64,000 bases of DNA from Caenimonas aquaedulcis (GTDB lineage: Bacteria > Pseudomonadota > Gammaproteobacteria > Burkholderiales > Burkholderiaceae_C): the NCBI RefSeq assembly GCF_015831345.1, contig NZ_JADWYS010000001.1, positions 3,934,618-3,998,617 on the forward strand. The letters run 5' to 3'. The number at the start of each line of letters is the position of its first letter. Position 1 is the first letter of the stretch. A program made the position numbers and the translations under genes. The notes below the pieces were generated by a model. The model was not told the DNA's origin, did not search any database, and saw only the letters and a list, made by a program, of their open reading frames with translations. Shown piece by piece: positions 1 through 9,862 of the stretch.

Positions 1-1355
1 TCCAGCGTGCCGCGCATGGACTCGATGTCCTGCGGGCTGTAGCGCCAGTCCACGCGCAGCTGCGGCATGCCGAGCGCATCGACCGACTGCACGAGCGAGA
101 CGCGGCTGTCGGCGCGCGGCGCCTGCTCGCCGTGCATCTCCAGGCTGAAGCGGTTGCTGCGGTTGCGCAGGATCACCGAAGGGAACTTGCGCTTGGCCAG
201 TGTGCGGTGCGTGAGCCAGTGCGTGAGGAAGGCCGCGGTGTCGAGCGGGTCGGACACGATGTTCATCGCGTGCCGGGCGTAGGTGGAGGCCGTGGGGTTG
301 CCGTCGTTCAGGCGCTTCGCATATTCATAGCTGATCAAATGCCGCGCCATGAAGAGCCCCGACAGCACGCCGTTGCGGTGCGACGGGTCCGTGATGCGCG
401 GGAAGTGCAGCCGCGCGCAGATGTTGGCGAGGCCCAGGCGCCGCTGCTGTTCCGGCGCGATCGAGAGGCGCCGGCGGCAGTAGATGCCCTCGGGCGAGAC
501 TTCGTAGCCGTGTCGCACGTCCTTGGGGTCGCCGTTCACGGTGAGCGTGCCGACGTTGCCCGCGATGTGGCACTGGTAGTAGCGGCCGACCACGTCGTGC
601 TCGTTGCCGATGCCGGCGCGGGCGACGTCGCGGGACGCGAGCAGCAACCGCGCGGTTTCCAGCCCGCCCGTGGCGAGCACCGCGGCGCGCGCGGCGATGC
701 GGAAGCGCTGGCCCGCGAGCGTCGTCACTTCCAGCTCGTCGACCGAGCGGCCGCCGGCTTCGAGACGGATCGCGGTGCAGTTCGCGCCGAGCAGCACCTT
801 GATGTCCGGCGCAAGTTCCAGGCGCTTCGCGTAGCGGGTGCCGAAGTCCGTGGGGCAGGAGAAGCGCTCCAGCGAATTCGTGCGTACCATGCCGCTGTCG
901 AAGTTCTTGAAGAGCGGCGGCGCCCCCGGGCCGAGCGCATCTTCCGCGTCGTAGAGGAAGCGGCCCGCCTCGGCGAGCTGGTTCGCTTCCGGGTAGTAGG
1001 CCTGCAGCTCCGAATACGACATCGGCCATCCCGAGAACGGCATGTAGTCGCGCTTCTCGAGGTCGATCTCGTCGAAGGGCACGCAGCGGCCGCCCCAGAT
1101 GGTCGTGGAGCCGCCGATGCGGCGCTGGCGGTACTTGTCCGGCGGGCTGTGCAGCTTGTCGTCGGCGACTTCGCCGGCGTAGAGCTCCTGCGTCGGCTTG
1201 TGCTCCCCGCGCCCGCCCGATTCGAGCAGCAGGATTTTCAGGCCCTGGCCGGACAGCGAGAGCGCCAGCGAGATGCCGGCGGCGCCGCCGCCGACCACGC
1301 AGACGTCGGCGAAGAGGCAGGAGCCGTTGCCGATGGAATTGGCGTCGAGGATCAC
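1..1355 (-). CDS. GMC family oxidoreductase (3' end outside window)
   Basis: FAD-dependent glucose-methanol-choline type oxidoreductase; about 451 N-terminal residues are present and the C-terminus with the catalytic His lies beyond base 1. The start is the GTG at 1355, whose bases overlap the TGA of the preceding glycosyltransferase (GTGA). A dinucleotide-binding motif VVGGGAAGISLAL sits near residues 17-29, followed by an ESGG ribose-binding segment and the GMC signature GGSTTIWGGR. It is the last visible gene of the exopolysaccharide operon, so it may oxidise a sugar or alcohol group of the polymer or its precursor; that role is inferred from position only. The family assignment is strong, the substrate unknown. 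Confidence 0.88.
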   Translation of the reverse strand, partial: MILDANSIGNGSCLFADVCVVGGGAAGISLALSLSGQGLKILLLESGGRGEHKPTQELYAGEVADDKLHSPPDKYRQRRIGGSTTIWGGRCVPFDEIDLEKRDYMPFSGWPMSYSELQAYYPEANQLAEAGRFLYDAEDALGPGAPPLFKNFDSGMVRTNSLERFSCPTDFGTRYAKRLELAPDIKVLLGANCTAIRLEAGGRSVDELEVTTLAGQRFRIAARAAVLATGGLETARLLLASRDVARAGIGNEHDVVGRYYQCHIAGNVGTLTVNGDPKDVRHGYEVSPEGIYCRRRLSIAPEQQRRLGLANICARLHFPRITDPSHRNGVLSGLFMARHLISYEYAKRLNDGNPTASTYARHAMNIVSDPLDTAAFLTHWLTHRTLAKRKFPSVILRNRSNRFSLEMHGEQAPRADSRVSLVQSVDALGMPQLRVDWRYSPQDIESMRGTL

Positions 1356-2542
1356 GGCGTGGCCTCCCGGGACGTCGAGCCGGCGCCGGAGGGCTGCGCG
1401 AAGCGGCCCGACACGCCGAAGTGCTTTTGATGGATGCGCGCGATGCTCGCGAAGAAGCGCGCGAGGGAATAACGCTGCTCGTACAGCGCGCGGCCGTTGC
1501 TGCCGAGCGTGGCTTGGAGGGGCTTGTCGCGCAGCACCTTCGTCAGCGCCGCCGCGATGCCCGGCACGTCGCCGGGTTGCACGAAGAGGGCGTTCTCGTT
1601 GTCGGTGAGGGCGGTGGGAATCTCGCCGACCGGCGTGCACACGACGGCCACGCCATGCGCCAGCGCTTCGAGGATCACGAGCGGCAGGCCTTCGTCGTAC
1701 GAGGGCAGCACCAGCACGTCGGTGCGCGACATGAGCTGCGCCACCTGGCGCTGGTCGCACCAGCCCGCGAAGCGCGTGAACCTGTCGACGCCGAGCTCGC
1801 GCGCCTTCGCTTCGTAGCCGGGCACGTCGCCGCCCCCGGCGATCACGACCTCGACACCTTCCGACTCGAAGCCGGGCTGCGCGAGGGCGTTTAGCAGGTC
1901 CGACACGCCCTTGCGCTCGGACAGGTTGCCCAGGAACAGCACGCGCTGCACGCCGTCCACGCGGCGCGGGCCGCTGCGGTCCACCGGCTCGGGCACGCCG
2001 TTGATCACGATCTCGACCCGGCTCTTCGGCACGAGCAGTTCGTCGACGACGAAGCGTTCCGCCGCGCCGCCCAGCACGACGACGCTGTCGGGCAGCGAGA
2101 ACACCCAGCGCACCACGCGGCGCAGCAGCGAGGGCAGGGCGCGGTAGTAGTGGTGCAGCTGCGCCGCATGCAGGTGCAGCACGACGGGAATGCCGAGCAT
2201 GTGCGAGAACACGACCACGGCGCTCTTGCGCCACAGGCTCAGGCGCTCGGCCATGTTCACGTGCACGCCCGCGAGGTCGCCGGAGATGCGGCCCTGCACG
2301 AGCTTCACCAGCGCGGAGAGGAGGAAGAACATCGACGCGAAGGCGCTGCCGCCGCCGCGCGTGTCGAGCGGGCGCAGTTCCGCGGAGTCCGGGGACGAGC
2401 CCGCCTCCTGCGACTGGATCAGGTAGTCGGCGACCTTGAACATGCCGCCGCCCACCGGCGTCCAGGGGCAGGCGATGTAGATGTAGCGGCGGCTGGCGCG
2501 CGCCGCGGCGGTGGAGGGCAGGGAGCCGGCGGTATCAGGCAT
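1352..2542 (-). CDS. Glycosyltransferase family 4 (GT-B fold)
   Basis: 396-residue cytosolic glycosyltransferase, probably adding a sugar to a lipid-linked exopolysaccharide repeat unit. The N-terminus carries PWTPVGGGMFKVADYL, the acceptor-side glycine loop typical of GT4 enzymes. The C-terminal half has FLGNLSERKGVSDLL and PSYDEGLPLVILEALAHG, the E-x7-E nucleotide-sugar binding signature. It overlaps the upstream GT2 gene by 8 bases and the downstream GMC gene by 4, so it is translationally coupled in the same operon. Donor and acceptor cannot be read from sequence. Confidence 0.9.
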   Translation of the reverse strand: MPDTAGSLPSTAAARASRRYIYIACPWTPVGGGMFKVADYLIQSQEAGSSPDSAELRPLDTRGGGSAFASMFFLLSALVKLVQGRISGDLAGVHVNMAERLSLWRKSAVVVFSHMLGIPVVLHLHAAQLHHYYRALPSLLRRVVRWVFSLPDSVVVLGGAAERFVVDELLVPKSRVEIVINGVPEPVDRSGPRRVDGVQRVLFLGNLSERKGVSDLLNALAQPGFESEGVEVVIAGGGDVPGYEAKARELGVDRFTRFAGWCDQRQVAQLMSRTDVLVLPSYDEGLPLVILEALAHGVAVVCTPVGEIPTALTDNENALFVQPGDVPGIAAALTKVLRDKPLQATLGSNGRALYEQRYSLARFFASIARIHQKHFGVSGRFAQPSGAGSTSREATP

Positions 2543-3581
2543 GTTTCGTCGAAGCGGTTGTCGTTTTGGCGGGAGGGGAAGCGGGCGGCTCGTGCAGCAC
2601 GCGGCTGGCGATGGGTTGGTGCGCCGGCTTGCGCGGGCGCACGATGCCGCGCACGAGGCCGGCTGCCTGGAAGCACCAGGAGACCACCGAGTACACGGCG
2701 CGGGAGAGGGAGCGCTTGCGCACCAGCATCAAGGCGAAGGGCGCGATGGCGAGGAGAACGAATGCGATGGCCTTCGCCGATGCCGCGGCCGGCCACAGCA
2801 CGGCGGCCAGCAGCGCGAGCCACCAGACGAGCACGCCGGTGTAGATGACCAGCTCGCGCGCGCCGCGCAGCACGAGGCGCATCTGCGGCTGGCCGGCGGA
2901 GGCACGCACCAGTTCGCCCAGGCCGCACACGTAGCGCGAGCGCCAGCGGCGCATCAGCAGCTGGTAGGGCGGCGCGTCGTGGCCGTAGTGCGTAACCACG
3001 TCCACGGGCAGGCGCCAGAGCTTCCAGCCGCGCGAGCGCAGGCGCACCGCGAGGTCGAACTCTTCGTAGCTGTGAAGGTTGCGGTCGGAGAAGTAGCCGC
3101 TCTCGGCGATGGCGCGGCGGCGGTAGAGGCCCCCGCCGTCGATGCGGTCCACTTCGCCGGGGAAGAGGTGCGATTGCGCGCGCAGCCCGCGTTCGCGGTA
3201 TTCGAGGCTGTCGTTGTTCAATTCGACCAGGCGGCCGCCGACGCCGGCGACCTCGGGGTGCTGGGCCAGAAAGAGCAGAGCCTGCGGCAGGAAGCCGGGC
3301 AGCATCTGCATGTCGCCGTCGAGGATGTAGACGTATTCGCCGATGGAGTGCTGGAAGCCGAGTTGCGGGCCGGCGCCGCAGCAGCGCTCGTCGGCGTGGG
3401 CAAGCTGCACCACGCGGATGGGGTAGCGGGATGCGAGCTCCACGGTGCGGTCGCTCGAGTAGCTGTCCGCGAGGATCACCTCGCCGCCGACTTCGGCGAC
3501 GGCGGCCAGCGCGCTTTCGATGGCCGCGCAGATGTTGGCCTCTTCATTGAGGGCCTTGATGACGACCGAGACTCGGCTCAT
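2535..3581 (-). CDS. Glycosyltransferase family 2, membrane-associated
   Basis: 348 residues. The start chosen is the ATG at 3581 ([14 protein letters not shown]), because the open frame upstream is only the antisense extension into the next gene and this ATG overlaps the neighbour's stop (ATGA). The GT-A fold is clear: VVIKALNEE at the N-terminus, [11 protein letters not shown], and [12 protein letters not shown] containing the DxD metal motif. The C-terminus has two hydrophobic segments (around [17 protein letters not shown] and [15 protein letters not shown]), so it probably sits on the inner membrane. Likely transfers one sugar of the exopolysaccharide unit. Confidence 0.88.
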   Translation of the reverse strand: MSRVSVVIKALNEEANICAAIESALAAVAEVGGEVILADSYSSDRTVELASRYPIRVVQLAHADERCCGAGPQLGFQHSIGEYVYILDGDMQMLPGFLPQALLFLAQHPEVAGVGGRLVELNNDSLEYRERGLRAQSHLFPGEVDRIDGGGLYRRRAIAESGYFSDRNLHSYEEFDLAVRLRSRGWKLWRLPVDVVTHYGHDAPPYQLLMRRWRSRYVCGLGELVRASAGQPQMRLVLRGARELVIYTGVLVWWLALLAAVLWPAAASAKAIAFVLLAIAPFALMLVRKRSLSRAVYSVVSWCFQAAGLVRGIVRPRKPAHQPIASRVLHEPPASPPAKTTTASTKHA

Positions 3582-4546
3582 GGGGCCGTTCCTTCCTGGG
3601 AATAGGCATCGGCGCTGCGTACGCGCCAGCGCTGCCAGCGGTCCGCGAATTGCGCGGGCATGGAGATCATGGCGGCGGTCAGCAGCCAGCGGCGGGTGAG
3701 CGCGGCGTCGCGCGCTTTCATCAGGCAGGCGATGGCCTCGCGGCGCCGGCCGGCGGCGAGCAATTCGCGCGCCAAGGTCACTTCCTGCTGCGCGACGAAC
3801 CAGAGGGCCGAGCGGCGCAGGTGCTGCGGGATGGTGCCTTCGCGCGCGCCCTGGCGCATGCGCGCGAGGAAGGGCGCGAGCTTGCGCGGGTGCCACGCAC
3901 CGGTGAGCGAGCCCGCGACCGCGGCGCGATACGCGGCGAGCGGGGCGTTGATCAGCGCGACGGGCGTGCGGTCCGAGAGGCGGAACCACAGGTCGAGGTC
4001 TTCGCCGTAGGACTCGCCTTCGATGAAGCAGGGCTTCATGCTGCGCAGGAGCTTCGTGCGCACGGCGACGCTGCTGGTGAAGAAGGGCGCGCTCTTCATC
4101 CAGCGCACGCGCAGGTCGCTCACCAGTTCCACCTCGCAGAAGGTCTCGGGAACGTCCCAGGCTTCCGGCTCGGCGTCGCTGTCGCCGTCCACCTGCTTGA
4201 AGCCCGCGGCGATCATCTGCGCCTCCGGGCAGGAGTAATGCGCCTTCGCGACGTTGGCGAGGAAGGCGGGGTGATGCCAGTCGTCGGCGTCGAGGAAGGC
4301 GACCCAGTCGCCCTGCGCGAGCGAAATGCCGCGATTGCGCGCGGCCGAGACGCCGGCGTTCACCTGGCGCACGACGCGCACCGACTGGAAGTCCAGGTCC
4401 TCGATCAGGTCGGCGCCGCCGTCGGTGGAGCCGTCGTCGATCACGATCACCTCGTAGGGGCGATGCGTCTGCTCCAGCGCGGAGCGCACGGCGCCCTCGA
4501 TGAAGCGCGCCTTGTTGTACAGGGGGATGACGACGGAGAATTTCAT
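3578..4546 (-). CDS. Glycosyltransferase family 2
   Basis: 322 residues from the ATG at 4546 ([20 protein letters not shown]); the longer open frame continues antisense into the ligase gene and is discarded. Classic GT2 features are [19 protein letters not shown] and [12 protein letters not shown] with the DxDD motif near residue 100. Unlike its neighbour it has no obvious C-terminal membrane helices. It is coupled by ATGA overlaps on both sides. It probably adds one residue to the growing lipid-linked oligosaccharide; specificity unknown. Confidence 0.9.
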   Translation of the reverse strand: MKFSVVIPLYNKARFIEGAVRSALEQTHRPYEVIVIDDGSTDGGADLIEDLDFQSVRVVRQVNAGVSAARNRGISLAQGDWVAFLDADDWHHPAFLANVAKAHYSCPEAQMIAAGFKQVDGDSDAEPEAWDVPETFCEVELVSDLRVRWMKSAPFFTSSVAVRTKLLRSMKPCFIEGESYGEDLDLWFRLSDRTPVALINAPLAAYRAAVAGSLTGAWHPRKLAPFLARMRQGAREGTIPQHLRRSALWFVAQQEVTLARELLAAGRRREAIACLMKARDAALTRRWLLTAAMISMPAQFADRWQRWRVRSADAYSQEGTAP

Positions 4547-5883
4547 GACGCGGTTCCGTAGACGAAGCGCGCGCGCGGCACGTCGGCGACCACGCGCTGC
4601 GCGCTGCCCGCGGCGAGCGTCACGAGCAGCAGGAAGTGCACGTAGAGCTCCGTGCCGTAGCCGAAGAGCAGCAGCGGCACTTCGCTGATCGAGCGCAGTG
4701 CGAGCGCCAGGAACAGGGCCAGGCTGAGGCCGCCCGTCGTGCGTGCGTAGCGCAGCGACAGGAACATCAGCGTGAGGCCGTACAGCACGAGCCCGACGAA
4801 GCCGACCGTGCCCGAGCGTGCGAGCGTGTCCATGAACTGGTTGTGCGCATCGGTCGCGTTGGGCATCCCGATGCTCATGCGGAAGCTGTCGTCCCACAGG
4901 CCGGGCCCGTAGCCGAAGAGGTAGTTGGATTGCCACTCTTCCATCGCGATGGCCCAGATGCGGTCGCGGCCGGTGAGCGACATGAGCTGCGCGCCTTCGG
5001 CGCTGCCCGCGAAGTCGGACAGCTTGCTGCCCCAGTCGCTCGCGAGCAGCAGGCCGAGCACCGCGCCGATCACGGTCATCGCCGTCAGGCAGACGACGAC
5101 GCCCGTCAGGCCGTCTTCGCGCGGGTCGGTGATCTTCCTCCATACGCGCCCGCTGTCGCGCACCAGCCACATCGCCGCGGAGCACAGGAAGAACGCGATC
5201 CATGCGGTCTTGGACTGGGCGAGGAAGAGGGCGGCCAGGCCGGTGATCCACGCGAGGACGTTGACCCACTTCTTCGCATAGGGGCGCGCCCAGATCAGCA
5301 GCAGGGCCGTCTGCGCGAACATGCCCATCGCCACCGGGTGCGGGGCGAGCCCGCCGAAGCGCGGCAGGCCGGGGATGAGGCCCTGCGAGTACAGCATGTC
5401 CAGCACCATCGTCGGCATCACCGCCATCAGGCCCACGCCGATGACGATGAAGATCACGAGCGCATCGCGCGCGCGGTCCAGGATGCGCTCCCACTCGGGC
5501 GGCGTCGCCAGCAGCATCGCGAACCCGAGGATCAGGGCGTAGAGGTATTCGTGCGCGAGCTGCGGGTGCGAGCCGAACACCGCCGTCATCGCCACCGTGG
5601 TGAACCAGTAGAAGACGAAGGCGAAGGTGAGCGCCGCGCTGGGGAGGTGCCGGTGGTCCAGCACGTGGTGCGCGATGCGTTCGCCCGCGGCCAGCAGCAG
5701 CAGGATCGACACGAGGCGCTGGCCCCACACGATGATCGGGCCGCGGATGCCGCCGCTGCCGTCGGCGAGTTCGATGAAGGTCTGCGACAGGTCGCGCCCG
5801 GAGATGAGCACGCCCGCGGCGGCGAGCGCCAGCATGGCGGGCAGCACCCAGTGCAGGTAGCCGTCGGTCTTGGGTAGTTTCAT
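4543..5883 (-). CDS. O-antigen ligase / Wzy-type polymerase family membrane protein
   Basis: 446-residue polytopic inner-membrane protein with roughly ten to eleven hydrophobic segments. The large periplasmic loop typical of the Wzy_C domain includes a segment [19 protein letters not shown] and then [19 protein letters not shown]; the conserved His-Asn of the family is visible. Members either polymerise repeat units or ligate them to lipid A core. With a flippase next door and no separate polymerase in the window, a polymerase role for an exopolysaccharide is favoured but not proven. It overlaps both neighbours by 4 bases. Confidence 0.85.
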   Translation of the reverse strand: MKLPKTDGYLHWVLPAMLALAAAGVLISGRDLSQTFIELADGSGGIRGPIIVWGQRLVSILLLLAAGERIAHHVLDHRHLPSAALTFAFVFYWFTTVAMTAVFGSHPQLAHEYLYALILGFAMLLATPPEWERILDRARDALVIFIVIGVGLMAVMPTMVLDMLYSQGLIPGLPRFGGLAPHPVAMGMFAQTALLLIWARPYAKKWVNVLAWITGLAALFLAQSKTAWIAFFLCSAAMWLVRDSGRVWRKITDPREDGLTGVVVCLTAMTVIGAVLGLLLASDWGSKLSDFAGSAEGAQLMSLTGRDRIWAIAMEEWQSNYLFGYGPGLWDDSFRMSIGMPNATDAHNQFMDTLARSGTVGFVGLVLYGLTLMFLSLRYARTTGGLSLALFLALALRSISEVPLLLFGYGTELYVHFLLLVTLAAGSAQRVVADVPRARFVYGTAS

Positions 5884-7388
5884 GGGGCTTGTCCGTCCAG
5901 GTCGGCGGGCGCCGGCGCGGCCCAGCGCGGTGCGAAGCGCGGCGCGAGGCGGCCCAGCGCGCTTTGCGTGTCGCGGCCGAGCAGCGTGGGGCGCACGCCG
6001 ATCACGATGAGGAGCGCGGCGAGCGCGCAGAATCCGCCGGCCACGAGCGCGGCGCCGGGCAGCGTGACGTTCGCGACGGCCTGGTGGCCGCCCGCGACGG
6101 CGAGCGCCGCGAGCGCGGCCAGGCCGATGCCGCGCGCCATGTCGGGCATGAGCACGGTCCAGCGCAGCTCCAGCGCGCGCAGCGCGGCGGTGATGATGAC
6201 GGCCGCGCGCAGGTAGATCACGACGGCCGAGACGATGGCGATCGCGCGGATGCCTTCATGGCCGAAGTACCACCACGCGGGCGCGGCGATGAGCAGCAGC
6301 GGCAGCTGCAGCAGGAATTCGTAGTGCTTGCGGCCGGTGTTCCACAGCACGGGCGTGGACAGGCCCCAGCAGGTCCAGGCGGGCAGGCACAGGAAGAGCA
6401 GCGCGAGCACCCAGGCCGATTCCATCCACGCCGGGCCGTAGAGCAGCGCGACGACGTCGGCGGACAGCATGGCGGCCACGACGGAAACGGGCGTGATCAG
6501 CACCAGCACGCAGGCCAGGCCCAGCAGCCAGCCCTGCGCGAGGCGCTTGGGTTCGTTCTGCAGCTTCGCGCCGGCCGCGAGGAAGGCGGGCTGCAGGGCG
6601 CTCAGCAGCAGCACGTTGGGAATCGACGCCAGGTTGTAGGCGACGGTGTAGAGGCCCACGAAGTGCGTGTTGAGCACGCGGCCGATCACCACGCGGTCGA
6701 GGTTGCTGAGCAGCCAGTTGACGATGTTGGTGAAGAACACCGCGCGGCCGGTGTTGAGGTGGTCCGCGCCGCTCACGTGGCGCAGCAGCGGACGCAGCGG
6801 GTGCGGACGTGCGATGTACGCGCCGACGAGCGTGACGGCGGCCTGCACGACGCACGCGATGGCGAGGGCGTGCGCGCCGTAGCCGGCCAGCGCCATCGGC
6901 ACGCCGACGGCGAGGTAGCCGGCCGCGTAGCTCGCGAGCTGGATGAGGCCCAGCGTGCGGAAGTTGAGGTCGCGCTGCAGCAGGCAGGTGGCGGGCGCGC
7001 TGGCGGCGGTGAGAAGGCTCGCGAGCGAGAGCCACTGCACGATGCTTTCCACGCGCGCGTCGCCGAAGAAGCTCGCGATGGCCGGGGCGCTCGCGAGCAT
7101 CACGAAGGCGCAGATGAATCCCGCGATCAGCTGCCAGGTGAAGGAAAAGCGGATGTCCTCGTCGTCCACCTTGGGCAGCAGCATGAGGTTCCAGCTGAAG
7201 CTGCCACCGGAGAGGAAAGCGGCGAAGGTGAGCACCGTCATGCCGATGCCGTACACGCCGTAGTTGCCGGGGCCCAGCAAGCGCGCGAGCGCGACCTGCG
7301 CGCCGAGCTGCAGCACGAAGCGCGCGATGGTCGTCAGCGCGCTCCACTTGAGCGCGCGTTCGGCCAGGTTTGCCAGGCGGGTGGTCAT
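5880..7388 (-). CDS. Oligosaccharide flippase (Wzx-like, MOP superfamily)
   Basis: 502 residues with 12 or more predicted membrane segments. The N-terminal region ([21 protein letters not shown]) matches the polysaccharide transporter/flippase family, which moves undecaprenyl-linked repeat units across the inner membrane. It starts at the ATG at 7388, which shares its last base with the stop of the upstream small gene (TGATG overlap), and ends in an ATGA overlap with the ligase/polymerase gene. Together these genes form a Wzx/Wzy-type export set. Confidence 0.88.
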   Translation of the reverse strand: MTTRLANLAERALKWSALTTIARFVLQLGAQVALARLLGPGNYGVYGIGMTVLTFAAFLSGGSFSWNLMLLPKVDDEDIRFSFTWQLIAGFICAFVMLASAPAIASFFGDARVESIVQWLSLASLLTAASAPATCLLQRDLNFRTLGLIQLASYAAGYLAVGVPMALAGYGAHALAIACVVQAAVTLVGAYIARPHPLRPLLRHVSGADHLNTGRAVFFTNIVNWLLSNLDRVVIGRVLNTHFVGLYTVAYNLASIPNVLLLSALQPAFLAAGAKLQNEPKRLAQGWLLGLACVLVLITPVSVVAAMLSADVVALLYGPAWMESAWVLALLFLCLPAWTCWGLSTPVLWNTGRKHYEFLLQLPLLLIAAPAWWYFGHEGIRAIAIVSAVVIYLRAAVIITAALRALELRWTVLMPDMARGIGLAALAALAVAGGHQAVANVTLPGAALVAGGFCALAALLIVIGVRPTLLGRDTQSALGRLAPRFAPRWAAPAPADLDGQAP

Positions 7389-7738
7389 CAGCCGCGGGAA
7401 GTGAAGCGGCGCAGGGCGATGCCCAGCATCACGGCCAGGCCCACGAGCAGCATGGCGAGGCCGCTGGGCGTGTGGCGGTCGTCACGGTCGGACGGGTGGC
7501 TGCGGGCGGCGGAGGGCAGGGCCTGCTCGCCGGGCGTCGCGGCGCCGGCGGCCTTGATCAGCTCGACCGTGGGCCGTCCGCTCGCGGTCGCCGCGCGGGC
7601 GGTGGCGGTGGCGGTGGGGTTGGCAGCGGCGGCGGGCGCGGCCGTGTCGGCGGTGGAGGGTGCGTTGGGGGCGACGTGTTGCGCGCCGGCGGCAGCGGCC
7701 AGGACGCAGAGCAGGCACGCGGAAAAAAGGGTGCGCAT
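7388..7738 (-). CDS. Small exported protein with C-terminal membrane anchor in EPS operon
   Basis: 116 residues, family not recognised. A signal peptide is clear (MRTLFSACLLCVLAAAAGAQ). The middle is low-complexity Ala/Thr/Pro and looks disordered. The C-terminus is a short Pro-Ser-Gly turn, a 16-18 residue hydrophobic stretch (LAMLLVGLAVMLGIAL) and an Arg-Arg tail. That layout resembles PEP-CTERM sorting tails, although the PEP triplet itself is absent and no exosortase is in the window. It is one-base-overlapped with both neighbours, so it is a true member of the operon. It could be a surface-anchored accessory factor of polysaccharide export. Confidence 0.7.
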   Translation of the reverse strand: MRTLFSACLLCVLAAAAGAQHVAPNAPSTADTAAPAAAANPTATATARAATASGRPTVELIKAAGAATPGEQALPSAARSHPSDRDDRHTPSGLAMLLVGLAVMLGIALRRFTSRG

Positions 7739-9009
7739 CAGGCTCTCCTTGCAGTTGGGGTTGCGGTCAATTCTGCGTCAGCAGTCAGGGCCGCAGTGGG
7801 TGGGGACCATGGCCCGTTCAGGCTATTCGTGGGCATGGCGGAGGGGGTGGCGGCAGGGCGCTTGCCCGCGAACCTGCGGCTCCAGTCGCGACCGGGCTCT
7901 TCGACCCAGCGGTAGGTGAGCGTGCTCAGCGCGAGCGTGAGCCCGACGGCGAGCGCATAGAAGAGCGTGCCCTGCAGGTCGTTGCGGCCATAGGCCATGA
8001 TGAAATCGCCGCCCGCGACGCGCATGGGCGTCCACAGGTCCACGTGCGCCACGCGCTTGATCACGACCGGGATCAGCATGACGACGAAAAAGTGCGTGAG
8101 GTAGATCGAGTAGGACAGCTTGCCCAGCCAGGCGAAAAACGGAGTGCGAAAGAGGCGGCTGAGCAGGCCGTCCTCGGAGGCGAAGACCAGCACCGCGGCG
8201 GCGAAGACGAAGGGCGCGAGCATCGACCAGGCGTTGTCGCCCGTATAGGAGACGAAGGCGATGACGGCCGCGACGGTGACGAATTCCAGCACCGTGGGCA
8301 TCCAGCCTGTCGCGTGCGCGGCCGCCGTGCGGCGCTTTTGCACGTGGAAGCAGAGTGTGCCGAGCGCGAAGCCGAAGATGCAGCGCAGGATGCCGAAGTC
8401 GTAGGTCACGTCCATGCTGCCCGTGCGCGAGAGGAGCAGCAGCGCGAGCGGCGGCACGATCGCCGCGAGGGCCAGCATCCAGTGGCGCAGGCCGAAGCCG
8501 ACCGACAGCAGCGCGAAGACGACATAAGTCCACACCTCGGTGCTGATGGACCAGCTCGGCCCGTTCCAGGTGAGGCTGTCGTGCAGGTTCAGGCTCTGCA
8601 CGAGGAAGAAGTTGGTGAAGATCGCCAGCGGCGAGGTTTCCCCGGAGAAGAGCGGTGCGGACTGGCTGGTGCCGATGAAGCGCTTGGCGAGCTCGTAGGC
8701 GACGAACAGCGCGAGCATCACCACGTGCAGCGGCCAGACCCGGCCGATGCGCAGCACCAGGAAGCGCCGCACGTCGGGCCAGGTGGACAGGCGCGTCGCG
8801 TAGTTCCACGCGATCACGAAGCCGCTCAGCACGAAGAAGAAATCCACGAACAGGTAGCTGTGGCGGATGAAGGGCGAGTGGTAGATCGGGCTGAACCCAT
8901 GGAAGTGGAACAGCACCACCAGGCAGGCGCACACGCCGCGCCAGCCGTCGAGCGCTTCGAAGCGGCCCGTGGCGTGGGAAGGAACAGGGGACATCGGTGC
9001 CTGGTGCAT
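7738..9009 (-). CDS. Acyltransferase family 3 (OafA/OatA-like)
   Basis: About 423-residue multi-span membrane acyltransferase, likely O-acetylating the polysaccharide. The conserved N-terminal signature ALDGWRGVCACLVVLFHFHG includes the family R and H, followed by the DFFFVLSGFVIAW segment; about ten hydrophobic helices follow. The frame opens at 9060, but the N-terminus aligns better from the ATG at 9009 (MHQAP) or the one at 8994 (MSPVP), the latter having a weak AGG 8 bases upstream. First gene of the minus-strand exopolysaccharide operon, with a 1-base overlap to the next gene. Confidence 0.87.
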   Translation of the reverse strand: MHQAPMSPVPSHATGRFEALDGWRGVCACLVVLFHFHGFSPIYHSPFIRHSYLFVDFFFVLSGFVIAWNYATRLSTWPDVRRFLVLRIGRVWPLHVVMLALFVAYELAKRFIGTSQSAPLFSGETSPLAIFTNFFLVQSLNLHDSLTWNGPSWSISTEVWTYVVFALLSVGFGLRHWMLALAAIVPPLALLLLSRTGSMDVTYDFGILRCIFGFALGTLCFHVQKRRTAAAHATGWMPTVLEFVTVAAVIAFVSYTGDNAWSMLAPFVFAAAVLVFASEDGLLSRLFRTPFFAWLGKLSYSIYLTHFFVVMLIPVVIKRVAHVDLWTPMRVAGGDFIMAYGRNDLQGTLFYALAVGLTLALSTLTYRWVEEPGRDWSRRFAGKRPAATPSAMPTNSLNGPWSPPTAALTADAELTATPTARRA

Positions 9010-9238
9010 GGGCCCGATTTTTTCAGGCTGCCCCCCGATGCAGTGTGCGTTGCCGCGCACTTGTCGAGGCTCATGCGTGGAAAGCCGCGTTTCGCGCGGG
9101 GTGCCGACAGGCCTGCACGCAGGGAGACTGCGAGGCCTGTGCCCGTTGTCCTACACATCCGCGCCCGCGCCTCGTCCAGCATGGCCTTCATGAGCGGACC
9201 CCACCATCGTCACCCCAGATTCGAAGAAGGCGGCAGCC

Positions 9239-9514
9239 ATGCGCTATAGCCGCGGCGAACACGGGCGCGTGCAGGCCCTGCAACAGGAGGTGTCGCGCGC
9301 CGAGGCGGACTACCAGCGCCTGCGCGCCGCCTACCTGGAAGTGGCCAAGAACGAGCCGGGCCACGAGGTGGCGCTCGCGATGATCGGCGCCGACATGGAC
9401 CGCGCGCACCAGCACCTGCAGGCCCTGATCGGCCTGCCGCGCCTGCCCTTCACGCATGAGCCGAGCACCGTGCTGCGCCGCGAGGCCCAGCGCATCACCG
9501 AAGACCACGACTGA
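9239..9514 (+). CDS. Hypothetical small helical protein
   Basis: 91 residues, no family recognised. Almost entirely predicted helical and charged; heptad-like spacing in the first half suggests a coiled coil. A good ribosome site (GAAGAAGGCGG) lies 7-8 bases before the ATG. It heads a run of four small same-strand genes (9239-9994) that are probably cotranscribed. No signal peptide or membrane segment. Confidence 0.65.
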   Translation: MRYSRGEHGRVQALQQEVSRAEADYQRLRAAYLEVAKNEPGHEVALAMIGADMDRAHQHLQALIGLPRLPFTHEPSTVLRREAQRITEDHD

Positions 9515-9522
9515 AGCCGGCC

Positions 9523-9690
9523 ATGATCTCCTACGAAGTCGATCCCAGCCTGTATGCGAGCGAGCCCGAGGCGCCGCAGCTGGACGACGGCTTCTCGCGC
9601 CCGCAGCACGGCGAGGACGAAGCTCCTGTCGCGCTGGGCGGCGAGGACGAACCCCTCGAGGCCGTGCTCTCCGAAAAGAGCGACTTCTGA
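9523..9690 (+). CDS. Hypothetical 55-residue acidic protein
   Basis: Very short gene starting 8 bases after the previous stop. The product is strongly acidic (many Glu/Asp, about three basic residues) and probably disordered; it contains a repeated G-E-D-E pattern. No recognised family. Support comes from position between two similar small genes, same strand and tight spacing, rather than from a strong ribosome site. Confidence 0.5.
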   Translation: MISYEVDPSLYASEPEAPQLDDGFSRPQHGEDEAPVALGGEDEPLEAVLSEKSDF

Positions 9691-9692
9691 AC

Positions 9693-9845
9693 ATGGCCAC
9701 CCACCCCGTCGAACCGCAAGCCGATGAAGCCGGCTCGGACACCGGCGCTCCCAATCCCACGCATTTGCCGGTCGAGCCGGAATTCGGCCCGGCCCTGCCG
9801 CCGGCCGAGCCGGAAGAGCCGCACGGCCAGCCACCGAAAATCTAG
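9693..9845 (+). CDS. Hypothetical 50-residue Pro/Glu-rich protein
   Basis: Starts two bases after the previous stop, so it is probably translated by coupling. About a quarter of residues are proline (13 of 50) and most of the rest acidic; there is a single lysine and no arginine. This composition implies an extended unstructured polypeptide. A longer frame upstream exists only because it reads through the neighbour out of frame. Function unknown. Confidence 0.5.
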   Translation: MATHPVEPQADEAGSDTGAPNPTHLPVEPEFGPALPPAEPEEPHGQPPKI

Positions 9846-9862
9846 ACGCATCGAGGAACGAG

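Noticed and set aside
5889..7919. 676-codon plus-strand open frame opposite the flippase
   Set aside because: Shadow of minus-strand genes; repeats of charged residues only.
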